NCBI GenBank assembly: GCA_964605795.1
Contig: CAZSDZ010000048.1
Span: 1-20,423, forward strand
Direction: 5' to 3'
Length of the DNA: 20,423 nucleotides
Origin: JAFGOM01 sp964605795
Lineage (GTDB): Archaea; Halobacteriota; Methanomicrobia; Methanomicrobiales; Methanospirillaceae
Shown: piece by piece, positions 7,524 to 15,784 of the stretch
Position numbering within the stretch: position 1 is the stretch's first letter
Layout: each line of letters opens with the position of its first letter
Translations under genes and position numbers: made by a program
Notes under the pieces: model-generated
Database searches by the model: none
What the model saw: the letters and a program-made list of their open reading frames with translations, nothing else
Told to the model about the DNA's origin: nothing

Positions 7524-8673
7524 ATGATACCGGACAGCATCCCACTCATACTGGCAGGAATTATCTTTCTTGCAAGTCTTATCTCGCTTCGAATCGGATT
7601 ATCAGTCGCAATCATCGAGGTTATCCTCGGGGCTGTCGCTGGAAACTGTGGTCTTATCCAGGCAGAAGAATGGATGATATATATCGCGACATTTGGCGGG
7701 ATCATCCTTACGTTCCTTGCCGGAACCGAGATAAACACCACCATCATGCGTGAACAATTCAAAGTGAGTTTCCTCATCGGGTTCTTCTCATTCCTCGCTC
7801 CTTTTCTCGGGGTGTTTTTAATCGTTCTTCTTGTTGCCAACTGGACCATGCAGGCATCCCTTCTTGCCGGAATTGCCCTCTCGACCACATCACTAGCGGT
7901 CGTCTACTCAGTTCTCGTGGAGACGAATCTCTGCAGGACGCAGATCGGAAAGACCATCATGGCAGCAACCTTCGTGACCGATATGGGAACAGCCATCGCC
8001 CTCTCTTATGTTTCTCACCCCTACCTGGTACACCGTCCTGTTCCTCGTGATATCGGTCATCATCATCATCCTTGCGACTACCCATTCTCATCTTCTCTTT
8101 AACCATGCCCTGCTCCGGGGATCTGTCATCGAGCCAGAGATAAAGGTCATCTTCCTCCTTCTCGTGGCTTTTATGTACCTTGCAAGCCTTGGAGAGATGC
8201 ATGCGATTCTCCCGACGTTTCTGCTCGGCCTCTTTATGGGAAAATACCTCTCAGAACACCAGCAGAACCGGGATGTCACGATGAAGATGAGAACCGTTGC
8301 CTATGCTTTCATTACTCCGGTTTTTTTTATCGTCGGCGGGATGAATATCTCCTTTACCCTTATATACGGCGTACTGGGTCTCTTTATCCTGCTCTTTCTT
8401 GTAAAAATAGCAACAAAATTTCTTGGTGTGTATTATTTTGCAAAACGGTATATCCCGGAAGGAGGGATGTATACCACGCTTCTCATGTCTACCGGTCTTA
8501 CCTTCGGGACGATATCGAGTGTCTTTGGCCTGCAGATGGGCTATATCGATACCACCCAGTACTCGGTTCTGGTTGGGGTCGTAATTGCAAGTGCGGTGAT
8601 ACCAACGATCATTGCACAGAAGTGGTACAGCCCGGTGCATGCAGAAGATATGCCGGTCATCAGTGGGAAATAA
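7524..8673 (+). pseudogene. CPA2/Kef-type cation:proton antiporter, frameshifted
   Basis: The gene encodes a polytopic membrane antiporter of the monovalent cation:proton antiporter-2 class, about 383 residues when repaired. The ATG at 7524 (MIPDSIPLILAGIIF) follows GAGGAG by seven bases. Family signs are the dense hydrophobic segments, the LTFLAGTEI stretch, the AGIALSTTSLAVVYSVL helix and ATFVTDMGTAIALS. That frame then runs to a stop at about 8102. The rest, from MFLTPTWYTVLF to the TAA at 8673, is intact in the next frame. The break lies at CTCTCTTATG (8001-8010). Adding one CT unit gives AL-S-L-MF, a typical family spacing, so loss of one CT by slippage is the simplest cause. It may be a pseudogene, a phase-variable gene or a sequencing error. 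The riboswitch upstream suggests a role in fluoride tolerance. About 180 residues lie on each side of the break. Confidence 0.8.
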
Positions 8674-8714
8674 AAAGAGAGAAAAAACATTTCGATCAGA
8701 CTTTTTCTCTTTTT
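8672..8714 (+). terminator. Hairpin with T-rich arm after the antiporter
   Basis: AAAAAGAGAGAAAAA starts inside the stop codon context and pairs, with one bulged base, with TTTTTCTCTTTTT (8702-8714). The T-rich right arm gives the U-tracts that archaeal polymerase terminates on. Confidence 0.5.
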
Positions 8715-8720
8715 CATAGG

Positions 8721-8767
8721 ATACGAGACTCTTTTCGCATCATATCCCGGTTATATGATACTCGTAT
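8721..8767. repeat. Nested inverted repeat between convergent genes
   Basis: The outer arms are ATACGAG (8721-8727) and CTCGTAT (8761-8767). The inner arms are ATCATAT (8739-8745) and ATATGAT (8753-8759) around the loop CCCGGTT. Both are perfect 7-bp pairs. It may be a bidirectional terminator or a small structured RNA; no function is assigned. Confidence 0.45.
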
Positions 8768-8855
8768 GCCACGTTTCACGCGATGAAAAAAAGAGGGTTG
8801 CAGCAGGTATCGGGTTCTGTATATCCCTTAACAGGAAGCCGGGAATTGTATTCCC

Positions 8856-8861
8856 AAAAAA
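8856..8861 (-). terminator. T-tract terminator after cofH
   Basis: On the minus strand a run of six T's lies about 32 bp beyond the cofH stop codon. It is followed by the hairpin GGGAAT-ACA-ATTCCC (8841-8855), and a second T7 run lies at 8792-8786. T-tracts alone can end transcription in archaea. Confidence 0.4.
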
Positions 8862-8892
8862 GATAAAATCCTGAAATACCGAAATCTTTTGC

Positions 8893-10014
8893 TTACTCCT
8901 TCTTCACGATCTCATAAAGCGTAGTCCGCTGGTACAGCGTTCTCCCGATATCCTCACAGATCCGCTTCATCTCTTTAGGATCGAGGTAATCGGTGTTCAT
9001 CGCTCCTGCAGTCTTGGAGATAGACTCTTCATACATCGTTCCCGAGAGATCGTTTGCCCCGGCAAGGAGCGATATCTGGGCCATCTTTGTCCCGGTCTTG
9101 ACCCATGACGCCTGGATGTTATCGAAATTGTCAAGGTACAACCGGCTTACCGCAGTCATGAGCAGATCCTCAGACCCGGTCGCACCGGCACGGGCTATCC
9201 CGTTGAGATACAGGGGAGAGTTGTAATGAATATACGAGAGGGGTACAAATTCAGTAAATCCGCCGGTATCGTCCTGGATGTTCCTGATAATCTCCAGGTG
9301 CCGTGCCCGGTCCCGGACCGACTCGATATGACCGAACATGATAGTTGCAGTCGATCTAATGCCCATGTCGTGTGCCTCCCTGATGATCCGCTCCCAGGTT
9401 TGTGTATCGACCTTCTGGGGGCAGATTATTTTTCTGACCTCATCGACAAGGATCTCGGCTGCAGTCCCGCATAATGTCCCAAGACCTGCCTCTTTCATCC
9501 GGGAGAGCATCTCAGTTGTCGAAATACCACTCTTCCCTGCCCCGTACGCAACCTCCATCGGGTTACTGGCATGGATATGAACAGACGGGGCGGCATTATG
9601 AATGTGGGTGATAATATCAAGGTATGACTGGGCATTAAAATCAGGATGAAGCCCGCTTACGGAACAGATCTCGGTGATATCATATTGTAAGGCTCTCTTT
9701 ACCTTCGCTTCTATCGTCTCGAAAGGATAGTAATAGAGATCATCATCATGTTCTTTCCGTGAGAAACCACAAAACCCACACGAATTGACACAATAATTCG
9801 TGATATTGATGTTATAGTTCCGCACATACGTGACCCGGTCTCCAACCTTCTCTTCCCTGACCTGATCAGCGGCTGCGAGCACCTCCATCATATCCCGGTT
9901 TCGTGATTGCAGGAGGAGGACTGCTTTTTCTTCCGTAAGGCGGTGACCGGAAAGAACCTCTGATAGGATGGTCTGTATCTCTTTTGATCCGGTATTATTG
10001 TTCCCTGTATTCAT
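8893..10014 (-). CDS. cofH: CofH, radical SAM F420 biosynthesis enzyme
   Basis: This is 5-amino-6-(D-ribitylamino)uracil--L-tyrosine 4-hydroxyphenyl transferase. It joins the tyrosine-derived hydroxybenzyl group to the flavin precursor; CofG then closes the deazaflavin ring of coenzyme F420. The protein is 373 residues, normal for CofH. The radical SAM cluster motif C-x3-C-x2-C is seen in NYCVNSCGFCGF (about residues 74-85). CofH-type blocks follow in order: SGLHPDFN, HIHASNPMEVAYGA, LGTLCGTAAEIL, TATIMFGHIES, GGFTEFVPLSYIH, NIQASWVKTG and GANDLSGTMYEESIS. These separate it from CofG and from menaquinone MqnE/MqnC. It begins 27 bp after the stop codon of the methanopterin fusion gene on the same strand, so the two are probably co-transcribed. 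The Shine-Dalgarno sequence is weak (AAGG). Confidence 0.93.
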   Translation of the reverse strand: MNTGNNNTGSKEIQTILSEVLSGHRLTEEKAVLLLQSRNRDMMEVLAAADQVREEKVGDRVTYVRNYNINITNYCVNSCGFCGFSRKEHDDDLYYYPFETIEAKVKRALQYDITEICSVSGLHPDFNAQSYLDIITHIHNAAPSVHIHASNPMEVAYGAGKSGISTTEMLSRMKEAGLGTLCGTAAEILVDEVRKIICPQKVDTQTWERIIREAHDMGIRSTATIMFGHIESVRDRARHLEIIRNIQDDTGGFTEFVPLSYIHYNSPLYLNGIARAGATGSEDLLMTAVSRLYLDNFDNIQASWVKTGTKMAQISLLAGANDLSGTMYEESISKTAGAMNTDYLDPKEMKRICEDIGRTLYQRTTLYEIVKKE

Positions 10015-10041
10015 TTTTCTGCCTTTTATGATTCGTATCCT

Positions 10042-11580
10042 TCAGGTATTTCTGATTATTGCTCCCTCGTTCCTGGCCTGTGTAAGAAAAACCGCTCCCC
10101 CGTCATACCGGTCAAGGTAGCGTCGTGATGCCTGCATGATATCCTCGATGCCGGTATCAGAGACGGCAAAAAGAGCCGGGCCAAACGAGCTCATTCCTGC
10201 TCCGGCAGCACCGGCACAACGCATCTCTTCAAGCAACCCGGGATAGTACTCAGGCTGAAGTGAGAGTTCCCTCTTTTTAAAGCCCAGGTTCTGAAGCGAG
10301 TTTATGGATCGACCGAACTGGTCAATGTCACGGTCTGCAACCGCAGGAAGCATCCGCATGAGTACCTCATGACAGATCTCCCTGACCTCGGTGAGGGGAA
10401 CCGGACAGAACCGGGTAAAGATATCCTGCTCGATGGCACCATGTGCACCTGGGGGAACTGAGGGTATCGCGATGCAGAACTTCCATTCATTCGGGAACTC
10501 ATGGCTGACGGTTACCGGGCCCGGTTGTATCCCTCGTGATGCAGAAGAAGGGCTGTATGTGTTCTTTTCACCGGATTTTCCAAAGCTGTGTCCCCCGTCG
10601 ATGATAAATCCGCCCCTCTCAAACGCAGCAGTTCCGATACCTGACGTTCCTCCTCTCCCGACCACCCGGGAGAGAGAGCGGATGGGTACCTCTTTTTCAT
10701 ACAACCGGCAGAGGGCATGGGCTGTCGATAATGCAAGGCTTGTTCCGCTCCCAAGACCGATATGGCGGTCATACGATGAGAGGATCGTGATATCGGCACC
10801 GGTCTGGATAGAAAGATGCGATAACAGGCGGGCAGCAACATCACGGACTACGTTCACCGAACCGGGATCGGTTCCATGTACCTGTATCGACGGACTGTAT
10901 GTTACCTCAAGCAGGGTCTTTGGATCCTCAAGCGTTATTCCTACCCCCCCGTCGATTCTGCCAAGACCGCCATGCATATCGATAAGGCCGAGATGAAGCC
11001 GGGATGGTGCCTCGATGAGAAGTCGTTTCCGGTCACAAAACCGGGTATAGGGAAAGGTCTCCCTGATAGAGATGAGCGGCTTTTCATCATGGATGATCCG
11101 GTACTGCCGGTTGAGGATCCTCTCTTTCTCAAATATCTGAAATACTGCAGCTAGCTCCTCGTCTGCCTGCCCGACAGATGCATCGGTTATCTCCCGGCGG
11201 GTCTCCATCTGGTGTTCTGCGAGGATCCTGCCGATCGGGATGTCTGCCTGCATCAAGTCCTGTCTGATATCAGGGGAAAGCCGCTCTACCGGGGTATGGG
11301 ATATGGCATAGATGAGTGTCTCTGGCGAATCCTTGTTTTTAATCCCGACAACCCGATAATTCACCGGATCTCCCTCATCGATAGCGAGATCCTCTGCAAT
11401 ACGGGCATCGGCTGGGATTACTTTCTGTATCCGGGTCTGTATGGTCACGATGTTGCCGGTGATGATCTCAAGCAGGTTTGTGACCGATCCGTCGGTTCCA
11501 AGAAGGATCTTCTGGACCGGAGAGAGGGTCCCGACCTCTTTCTCGATTATCTCAATCTTTCTTGCGATATCCCTATCCAT
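10042..11580 (-). CDS. mptG: Chorismate lyase-like/beta-RFAP synthase fusion
   Basis: Two methanopterin-pathway domains are joined in 512 residues. Residues 1-~175 match the DUF98/chorismate pyruvate-lyase-like family (PF01947): LLGTDGSVTNLLE, VNYRVVGI, ISHTPVERL, PIGRILAEHQMETRREI. The Arg of NYR (~76) and a Glu in METRRE are candidate active-site residues. Residues ~187-512 match beta-ribofuranosylaminobenzene 5'-phosphate synthase of the GHMP fold: EAPSRLHLGLIDMHGGLGR, the nucleotide/phosphate loop GLGSGTSLAL (275-284), VGRGGTSGIGTAAFE, and the C-terminal GAAGAGMSSFGPALFAV. Known chemistry: the first activity makes 4-hydroxybenzoate from chorismate, and the second joins it to PRPP with loss of CO2. 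There is no stop or frameshift between the halves. The ATG at 11580 follows GAGGGTG, with a TATA-like TTTATC about 27 bp upstream. It leads the operon with cofH. The symbol mptG covers only the C-terminal half. Confidence 0.88.
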   Translation of the reverse strand: MDRDIARKIEIIEKEVGTLSPVQKILLGTDGSVTNLLEIITGNIVTIQTRIQKVIPADARIAEDLAIDEGDPVNYRVVGIKNKDSPETLIYAISHTPVERLSPDIRQDLMQADIPIGRILAEHQMETRREITDASVGQADEELAAVFQIFEKERILNRQYRIIHDEKPLISIRETFPYTRFCDRKRLLIEAPSRLHLGLIDMHGGLGRIDGGVGITLEDPKTLLEVTYSPSIQVHGTDPGSVNVVRDVAARLLSHLSIQTGADITILSSYDRHIGLGSGTSLALSTAHALCRLYEKEVPIRSLSRVVGRGGTSGIGTAAFERGGFIIDGGHSFGKSGEKNTYSPSSASRGIQPGPVTVSHEFPNEWKFCIAIPSVPPGAHGAIEQDIFTRFCPVPLTEVREICHEVLMRMLPAVADRDIDQFGRSINSLQNLGFKKRELSLQPEYYPGLLEEMRCAGAAGAGMSSFGPALFAVSDTGIEDIMQASRRYLDRYDGGAVFLTQARNEGAIIRNT

Positions 11581-11852
11581 CCCGCACCCTCTGATCTTTC
11601 TGCGATAAACTGGTAATCAGCCGGATTAACAATAAAATGATGACAATCCGTTTGTCTACTGTAAGGTGCCCGGTCATCATGATAAAAGTATCTCCTGGTC
11701 GTACCAATGGATCAGGGAAATAATTTCCAAATCGTTTGATAATAGGGATATGCAGTCTTATAGTGGGTGTATCCTTGATATCGTTTAAACGCTTCGTTCC
11801 TTCCCTTTTCTGCAATAAACAGGCACCCACGCAGGGGAAACAGGATTCCGGT

Positions 11853-12644
11853 TTATCGTTCAAGCAACAAGGAGACGACCTGGTCAATCACCACCGGAGA
11901 CCGGGGGAGCCGGTTATGGTTAAACCACTCGGGAGGCATCCGGTATGGGTCATTGCGGAAAGAGAAGAGGATGAACGGATGCCCCGCAAGGGCCGAGTAT
12001 CGGTTCGGGACCATCCCGTCTCCTTCATACGTCATGGTATACTCATCTTCCTGCATGGTGACGGTCTGTCCGGCTAACATGGGCCAGAACCGGTATTCTT
12101 TATCCGGGTTGTGGCCGGCGATGACATAGTACTGAATCTGACTGCACAGACCAGCCTGTTTCAGATTATCAAGAAATGGTCCGTAGGTCATATTGCCCAC
12201 AATGGCCCCGTCCTGCATGCACCGCTCGATTTCAGGTGAGAGGGTTGGATACCTGCTCGCATACCGGTACTGGTAATTACGGGCACTGACAAAGAGATTT
12301 GAGATGGGGGCTCCGTGATTGACCGGAGCAATGCCTATCCATCTCCTGATGCGGCTCTCTCCCTCTGCCCGGTTGTATACCTCGCAGAAGGTCCGGGAAA
12401 CCATGGCTCCCATCGAGTGGGCTATGATATCCACCGATCCATTATATCCGGTCTTCTCCCGCATTGACTGGATATATTGGGAGAGACCCGGTGCCAGTTC
12501 TGCCGGATTTTTGTGTGACTCAGAAAAGTAATCAAACGTCCAGGTCACAAACCCTTCGCTATCCAGTCGTTCTCTTAAACGATTGAATATCCAGGGGCCT
12601 GATCGCCATCCATGCACCAGGACCACCGGGAAAGGAGGATTCAT
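11853..12644 (-). CDS. Alpha/beta hydrolase (lipase/esterase-like)
   Basis: This is a predicted serine hydrolase of about 263 residues. VVLVHGWRSGP near the N-terminus supplies the oxyanion-hole HG. IIAHSMGAMVS carries the nucleophile elbow with Ser ~77. EGDGMVP (Asp ~209) and the His of FNHNRL (~243) complete a likely catalytic triad. The ordering and the VNHGAP stretch after the core resemble class-2 lipases and PGAP1-like esterases. No signal peptide is seen, so it should be cytoplasmic. I chose the ATG at 12644, four residues before the first strand; a GTG at 12653 would add three residues. It follows the DUF1622 gene by about 80 bp on the same strand and may share its transcript. The substrate is unknown. 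Confidence 0.82.
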   Translation of the reverse strand: MNPPFPVVLVHGWRSGPWIFNRLRERLDSEGFVTWTFDYFSESHKNPAELAPGLSQYIQSMREKTGYNGSVDIIAHSMGAMVSRTFCEVYNRAEGESRIRRWIGIAPVNHGAPISNLFVSARNYQYRYASRYPTLSPEIERCMQDGAIVGNMTYGPFLDNLKQAGLCSQIQYYVIAGHNPDKEYRFWPMLAGQTVTMQEDEYTMTYEGDGMVPNRYSALAGHPFILFSFRNDPYRMPPEWFNHNRLPRSPVVIDQVVSLLLER

Positions 12645-12726
12645 CTGCTGCACAAGTTTGTATCACGATACGAAGAAGGCTTCTGCAGTGACCGTGAGAT
12701 CAGATACGAAATGGGCGAAAAAAGAT

Positions 12727-13098
12727 TTATTCTGTGGTACGCAATTGCCAGGGCCACCTTCCCTCGATCTCAACAACCAGTGCCCAGGAGAGAAATGTTC
12801 TCACTAAAACCAGGATCCCGAGTGCTATGATGCTCTCGATCGTCTGTTCAAGGGCAACCGTTCTGATAACATCAGCAGCCACGAGAATTTCCAGACCTAA
12901 CAAGAGCGATTTACCAAGACCCTGTTTATACCGGGAGTACCGAATCAGGGGATCGGATTTGGTAACAAACGTTGACCAGATATACTGACACGTACCAAAG
13001 ATAACAGCCCCGAATATGATAATCACTGCCAGGACTTCAATGGTTACTGATGCCATCTCAATCCCGCTAATAATGAAACTATCTGCCGGTTGAATCAT
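12727..13098 (-). CDS. DUF1622 family membrane protein
   Basis: This small integral membrane protein has 123 residues and about three membrane-spanning segments. DUF1622 signs are clear: a cytoplasmic loop with RYSRYKQGLGKSLLLGLEIL, then VAADVIRTVALEQTIESI, GILVLVRTFLSWALVVEIEG and RWPW near the C-terminus. The family's function is not known. I chose the ATG at 13098 because GAGGT (13109-13105) sits six bases before it. An ATG two codons upstream (13104) directly abuts that GAGGT and is a poorer start. It lies upstream of the hydrolase and divergent from the DUF3160 gene. Confidence 0.87.
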   Translation of the reverse strand: MIQPADSFIISGIEMASVTIEVLAVIIIFGAVIFGTCQYIWSTFVTKSDPLIRYSRYKQGLGKSLLLGLEILVAADVIRTVALEQTIESIIALGILVLVRTFLSWALVVEIEGRWPWQLRTTE

Positions 13099-13465
13099 AC
13101 CCATACCTCATATCCTGATTTATCATGCCTGGGCATTGGATGTTTGGTATTAATCATTTGTTTCTGCCTGCCTGATTGATACTACCCGTGAGTCATCGAT
13201 ACCAGTACAATCACACTGAATCCTGCTCTTTTCATGAAAACCAAAACTATCTCCTTCTCAAAAAACCTCTCAGATGATCCCATGCAGGAAACCGTACCTG
13301 ATAATAGACGGTAGGCCTTCTTCTCATACCTGCCCTCATTCGTACCAGCAACAAGAAAAGATGAGAATACGCAGCAGAAAGGAAAAAATATATCAGAATA
13401 CCTCCTCCTTCTCACTTGAGGATTCCCGGCAGAGAATATTTATCATTGACAACCAATACTCATCC
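13099..13465. other. Divergent promoter region, DUF1622 / DUF3160
   Basis: This stretch of about 365 bp separates two divergent genes. I see a TATA-like ATAAATC (minus, about 13124-13117) for DUF1622 and a TATA element at 13435-13443 for DUF3160. The open frames through it, including the upstream extension of the DUF3160 frame from 13274, show no protein-like features. Confidence 0.5.
13435..13443 (+). promoter_or_regulatory. TATA box of the DUF3160 gene
   Basis: AATATTTAT is centred 27 bp before the ATG at 13466. No Shine-Dalgarno sequence precedes that ATG, so a leaderless transcript starting at or next to it is likely. This decides the start in favour of 13466 over in-frame ATGs at 13274 and 13361. 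Confidence 0.5.
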
Positions 13466-15754
13466 ATGTATGAGAAACAAATCAGCCGGATTTGTGCCGT
13501 ATTGTGCCTATTGGGTCTCATCGTGGTATCCGGGTGTGCGACAGGAACAGATACTTCCCTGGTGCAGGAGGAAGAGATGAACCAGACGACCGGATCACTT
13601 CCCCCCTATGAATCACTGGAAGTAACCGCATCGATTCCCGAAACACCGCTTCCATATCGTCAGGAATCCATATCCAACCTCAATGAGGTGCAGTCTTCCC
13701 TCTCGCTCTCACCAGAGATCCGTGATTTGGTTCTCAGACAGGGATCGGTAGTGATAAAAAATCCGTTTTACGCCTATGAACAGGACATGGTCTCTCCCTA
13801 CAACAACCTCAAAGAGATAGATGTTCCTGTCTTTGTGACCTCTGATACGCTTCTGCACCTCTATCATGTCCAGTTTGACAAGACCTTACAGGATCTTGAG
13901 GAACGTGAGCTCTATTATCAGATCTGGTCTCTGGGAACCGATCTCATCGCAAAAAACCTCGAGTCCTATGAAAAAGAGACCGGAGAGGTAAAAGAAGCAG
14001 CAAAGCGGAATGTCGCATTCTTCTCGGTTGGCCAGGAGCTCTTAAAACCCGGCACGGATCAGGTAAAACCAGAGACAGAGGTAATGGATCTTTTCCTCCT
14101 CGATGAGAGCTCCAATTCTCCTGATCCATTCACCAGTGAAGAGGCGGAGAAGTATGCATTCGAGATCCCTCGGCTGGTACAAGACGAGGTGAATGAAGAA
14201 ATAACCCTGATCACTTCTCATGAAGGATTCAAAACCTCACCGATCTTTCATTATGATGAAGACTACTCCCAGTATATCCCCCGGGGTCATTACACGAGAT
14301 CTGAGAAGCTCAAAAACTACTTCCTGGCGATGATGTGGTATGGAAGGATGAGCCTTCTTCTCAAAGGCGGTCCTGGCGGGTTAATAAGCAAGGAAGATGC
14401 AGAGGTCCAGACCTGTCAGGCACTGCTTATCGCAGATATGCTCGAAGCAGATCCGAAATTCCAGGAGCGATGGAACCGGATCTATGAAACCACCTCCTTC
14501 TTTGTCGGTACTTCAGATGACCTCGGGCCGTACGAATACCAGGAAGCGATGAAGACCGTCTTTAACGGACCGTTTCAAAGTGACCGATGGAGCAGTGATT
14601 CATACGATCAGATAAAGACAGAGATTGCACAATACCCGTCACCAAAGATCTACGGCGGGACCGGAGATTGTGCCGTGGATCCCCCGTTTACGGTCACGGA
14701 CGCCGATGCCTGCCTACTTGCAACAAAGGGATTCCGGTTCATGGGACAGCGGTTCATCCCTGACTCGTATCTCTTCTCGCAGCTCACCGGACCATATACC
14801 GGGTTTTTTACCGGAACCGGTTCTCCCTTTACCCTCGTCGGATCCCTTCGGGGATTTCCCATGGGTCTTGATGCGATGGCTCTCCTTGGATCAGACCGGG
14901 CAGCAGAACACTTAAAAACCTCTGAAAATAGTGCCTATAAACGATACCAGGAACAGTTTTTGAATCTGACAGGTGAACTGCCGTCTCCAGATGATCCCCA
15001 GTGGCAGAAGAACCTGTACTGGGGATGGCTCTTCTCGCTCATGCCGCTTCTCGATAAGCCGCAAGAAGGATACCCTGTGTTTATGCAGACCGATGCCTGG
15101 CTTGACAAGAGTCTCTCGACTGCCCTCGCATCGTGGACAGAATTACGACACGACACGATCCTCTATGCAAAGCAGAGTTACACGATTCGGGCAACCGGCA
15201 TCCCTCCGCCTCCTGATACAAAACCGGTAGTCGGGTACGTTGAACCCAATCCTGAACTCTACAACCGCCTGCTCTATCTCACGGCCATGACCCGGACCGG
15301 TCTTGTATCCCTTGACGTTCTTGATGAGACATCAGAGGACCGGCTAATCCGTCTTGAAGAGGTTCTCTCCCGGCTCGCTGACATATCAGTCCGCGAACTG
15401 GCAGACGAGGAGCTTACCCCACAGGATTACGAGTTCATTGCGACCTTTGGTGATACCGTAAAAGAACTCCTGGGTGATATCGATGAGAAGACAACCTGGA
15501 CCACCATGGTGGCAGATGTCCACACCGACACGAACTCCCGCCGGGTACTCGAAGAAGCAGTCGGGTATGTTGACCTTATCCTTGTTGCATACCCGGTTCC
15601 TGATGGCAGGATTATACTCGGTGCAGGTCCGGTACTGACCTATTACGAGTTTACACAACCCATGTCAAACCGCCTCACCGATGAGGCATGGCGGGAGATG
15701 CAACGGGAGTCCCCGGTAGAAAAACCCTGGTGGACGAGTTCCTTTACTCTCTAA
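13466..15754 (+). CDS. DUF3160 lipoprotein
   Basis: This is an exported protein of 762 residues, predicted to be lipid-anchored. MYEKQISRICAVLCLLGLIV is a signal peptide and VVSGC a lipobox with Cys24. After a short linker the rest matches DUF3160 (PF11369): LVLRQGSVVI, PVFVTSDTLLHLYHVQFD, NYFLAMMWYGRMSLL, then FRFMGQRFIPDS, GLDAMALLGS and SWTELRHDTILYAKQSY, and a C-terminal RRVLEEAVGYVDLILV. Family function is unknown. Its helices and conserved His/Asp residues suggest an enzyme or binding protein outside the membrane, but that is inference. The frame stays open upstream to 13274, yet that would bury the signal peptide. The gene stands alone, divergent from DUF1622 and convergent with the isochorismatase-like gene. 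A T7 run follows the stop codon. Confidence 0.88.
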   Translation: MYEKQISRICAVLCLLGLIVVSGCATGTDTSLVQEEEMNQTTGSLPPYESLEVTASIPETPLPYRQESISNLNEVQSSLSLSPEIRDLVLRQGSVVIKNPFYAYEQDMVSPYNNLKEIDVPVFVTSDTLLHLYHVQFDKTLQDLEERELYYQIWSLGTDLIAKNLESYEKETGEVKEAAKRNVAFFSVGQELLKPGTDQVKPETEVMDLFLLDESSNSPDPFTSEEAEKYAFEIPRLVQDEVNEEITLITSHEGFKTSPIFHYDEDYSQYIPRGHYTRSEKLKNYFLAMMWYGRMSLLLKGGPGGLISKEDAEVQTCQALLIADMLEADPKFQERWNRIYETTSFFVGTSDDLGPYEYQEAMKTVFNGPFQSDRWSSDSYDQIKTEIAQYPSPKIYGGTGDCAVDPPFTVTDADACLLATKGFRFMGQRFIPDSYLFSQLTGPYTGFFTGTGSPFTLVGSLRGFPMGLDAMALLGSDRAAEHLKTSENSAYKRYQEQFLNLTGELPSPDDPQWQKNLYWGWLFSLMPLLDKPQEGYPVFMQTDAWLDKSLSTALASWTELRHDTILYAKQSYTIRATGIPPPPDTKPVVGYVEPNPELYNRLLYLTAMTRTGLVSLDVLDETSEDRLIRLEEVLSRLADISVRELADEELTPQDYEFIATFGDTVKELLGDIDEKTTWTTMVADVHTDTNSRRVLEEAVGYVDLILVAYPVPDGRIILGAGPVLTYYEFTQPMSNRLTDEAWREMQRESPVEKPWWTSSFTL

Positions 15755-15755
15755 C

Positions 15756-15762
15756 TTTTTTT
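15756..15762 (+). terminator. T-tract terminator after DUF3160 gene
   Basis: Seven consecutive T's begin two bases after the TAA. Only 30 bp separate this stop codon from that of the convergent gene. Confidence 0.45.
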
Positions 15763-15784
15763 ATCAGAGTATCCAAAACCGGGA

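Noticed and set aside
8041..8102. His-rich end of the first antiporter frame (HHHH) as a metal-binding tail
   Set aside because: It is the out-of-frame reading of an Ile-rich membrane helix (VISVIIIIL) after the frameshift, not a real tail.
11573..11887. 104-codon minus-strand frame between the hydrolase and the fusion gene, ending in a hydrophobic stretch
   Set aside because: It overlaps the end of the hydrolase and the start of the fusion gene, has no start signal, and its first half reads as a shadow of the hydrolase frame.
13182..13415. 77-codon minus-strand frame between DUF1622 and DUF3160
   Set aside because: There is no protein-like pattern, and it overlaps the divergent promoter region.
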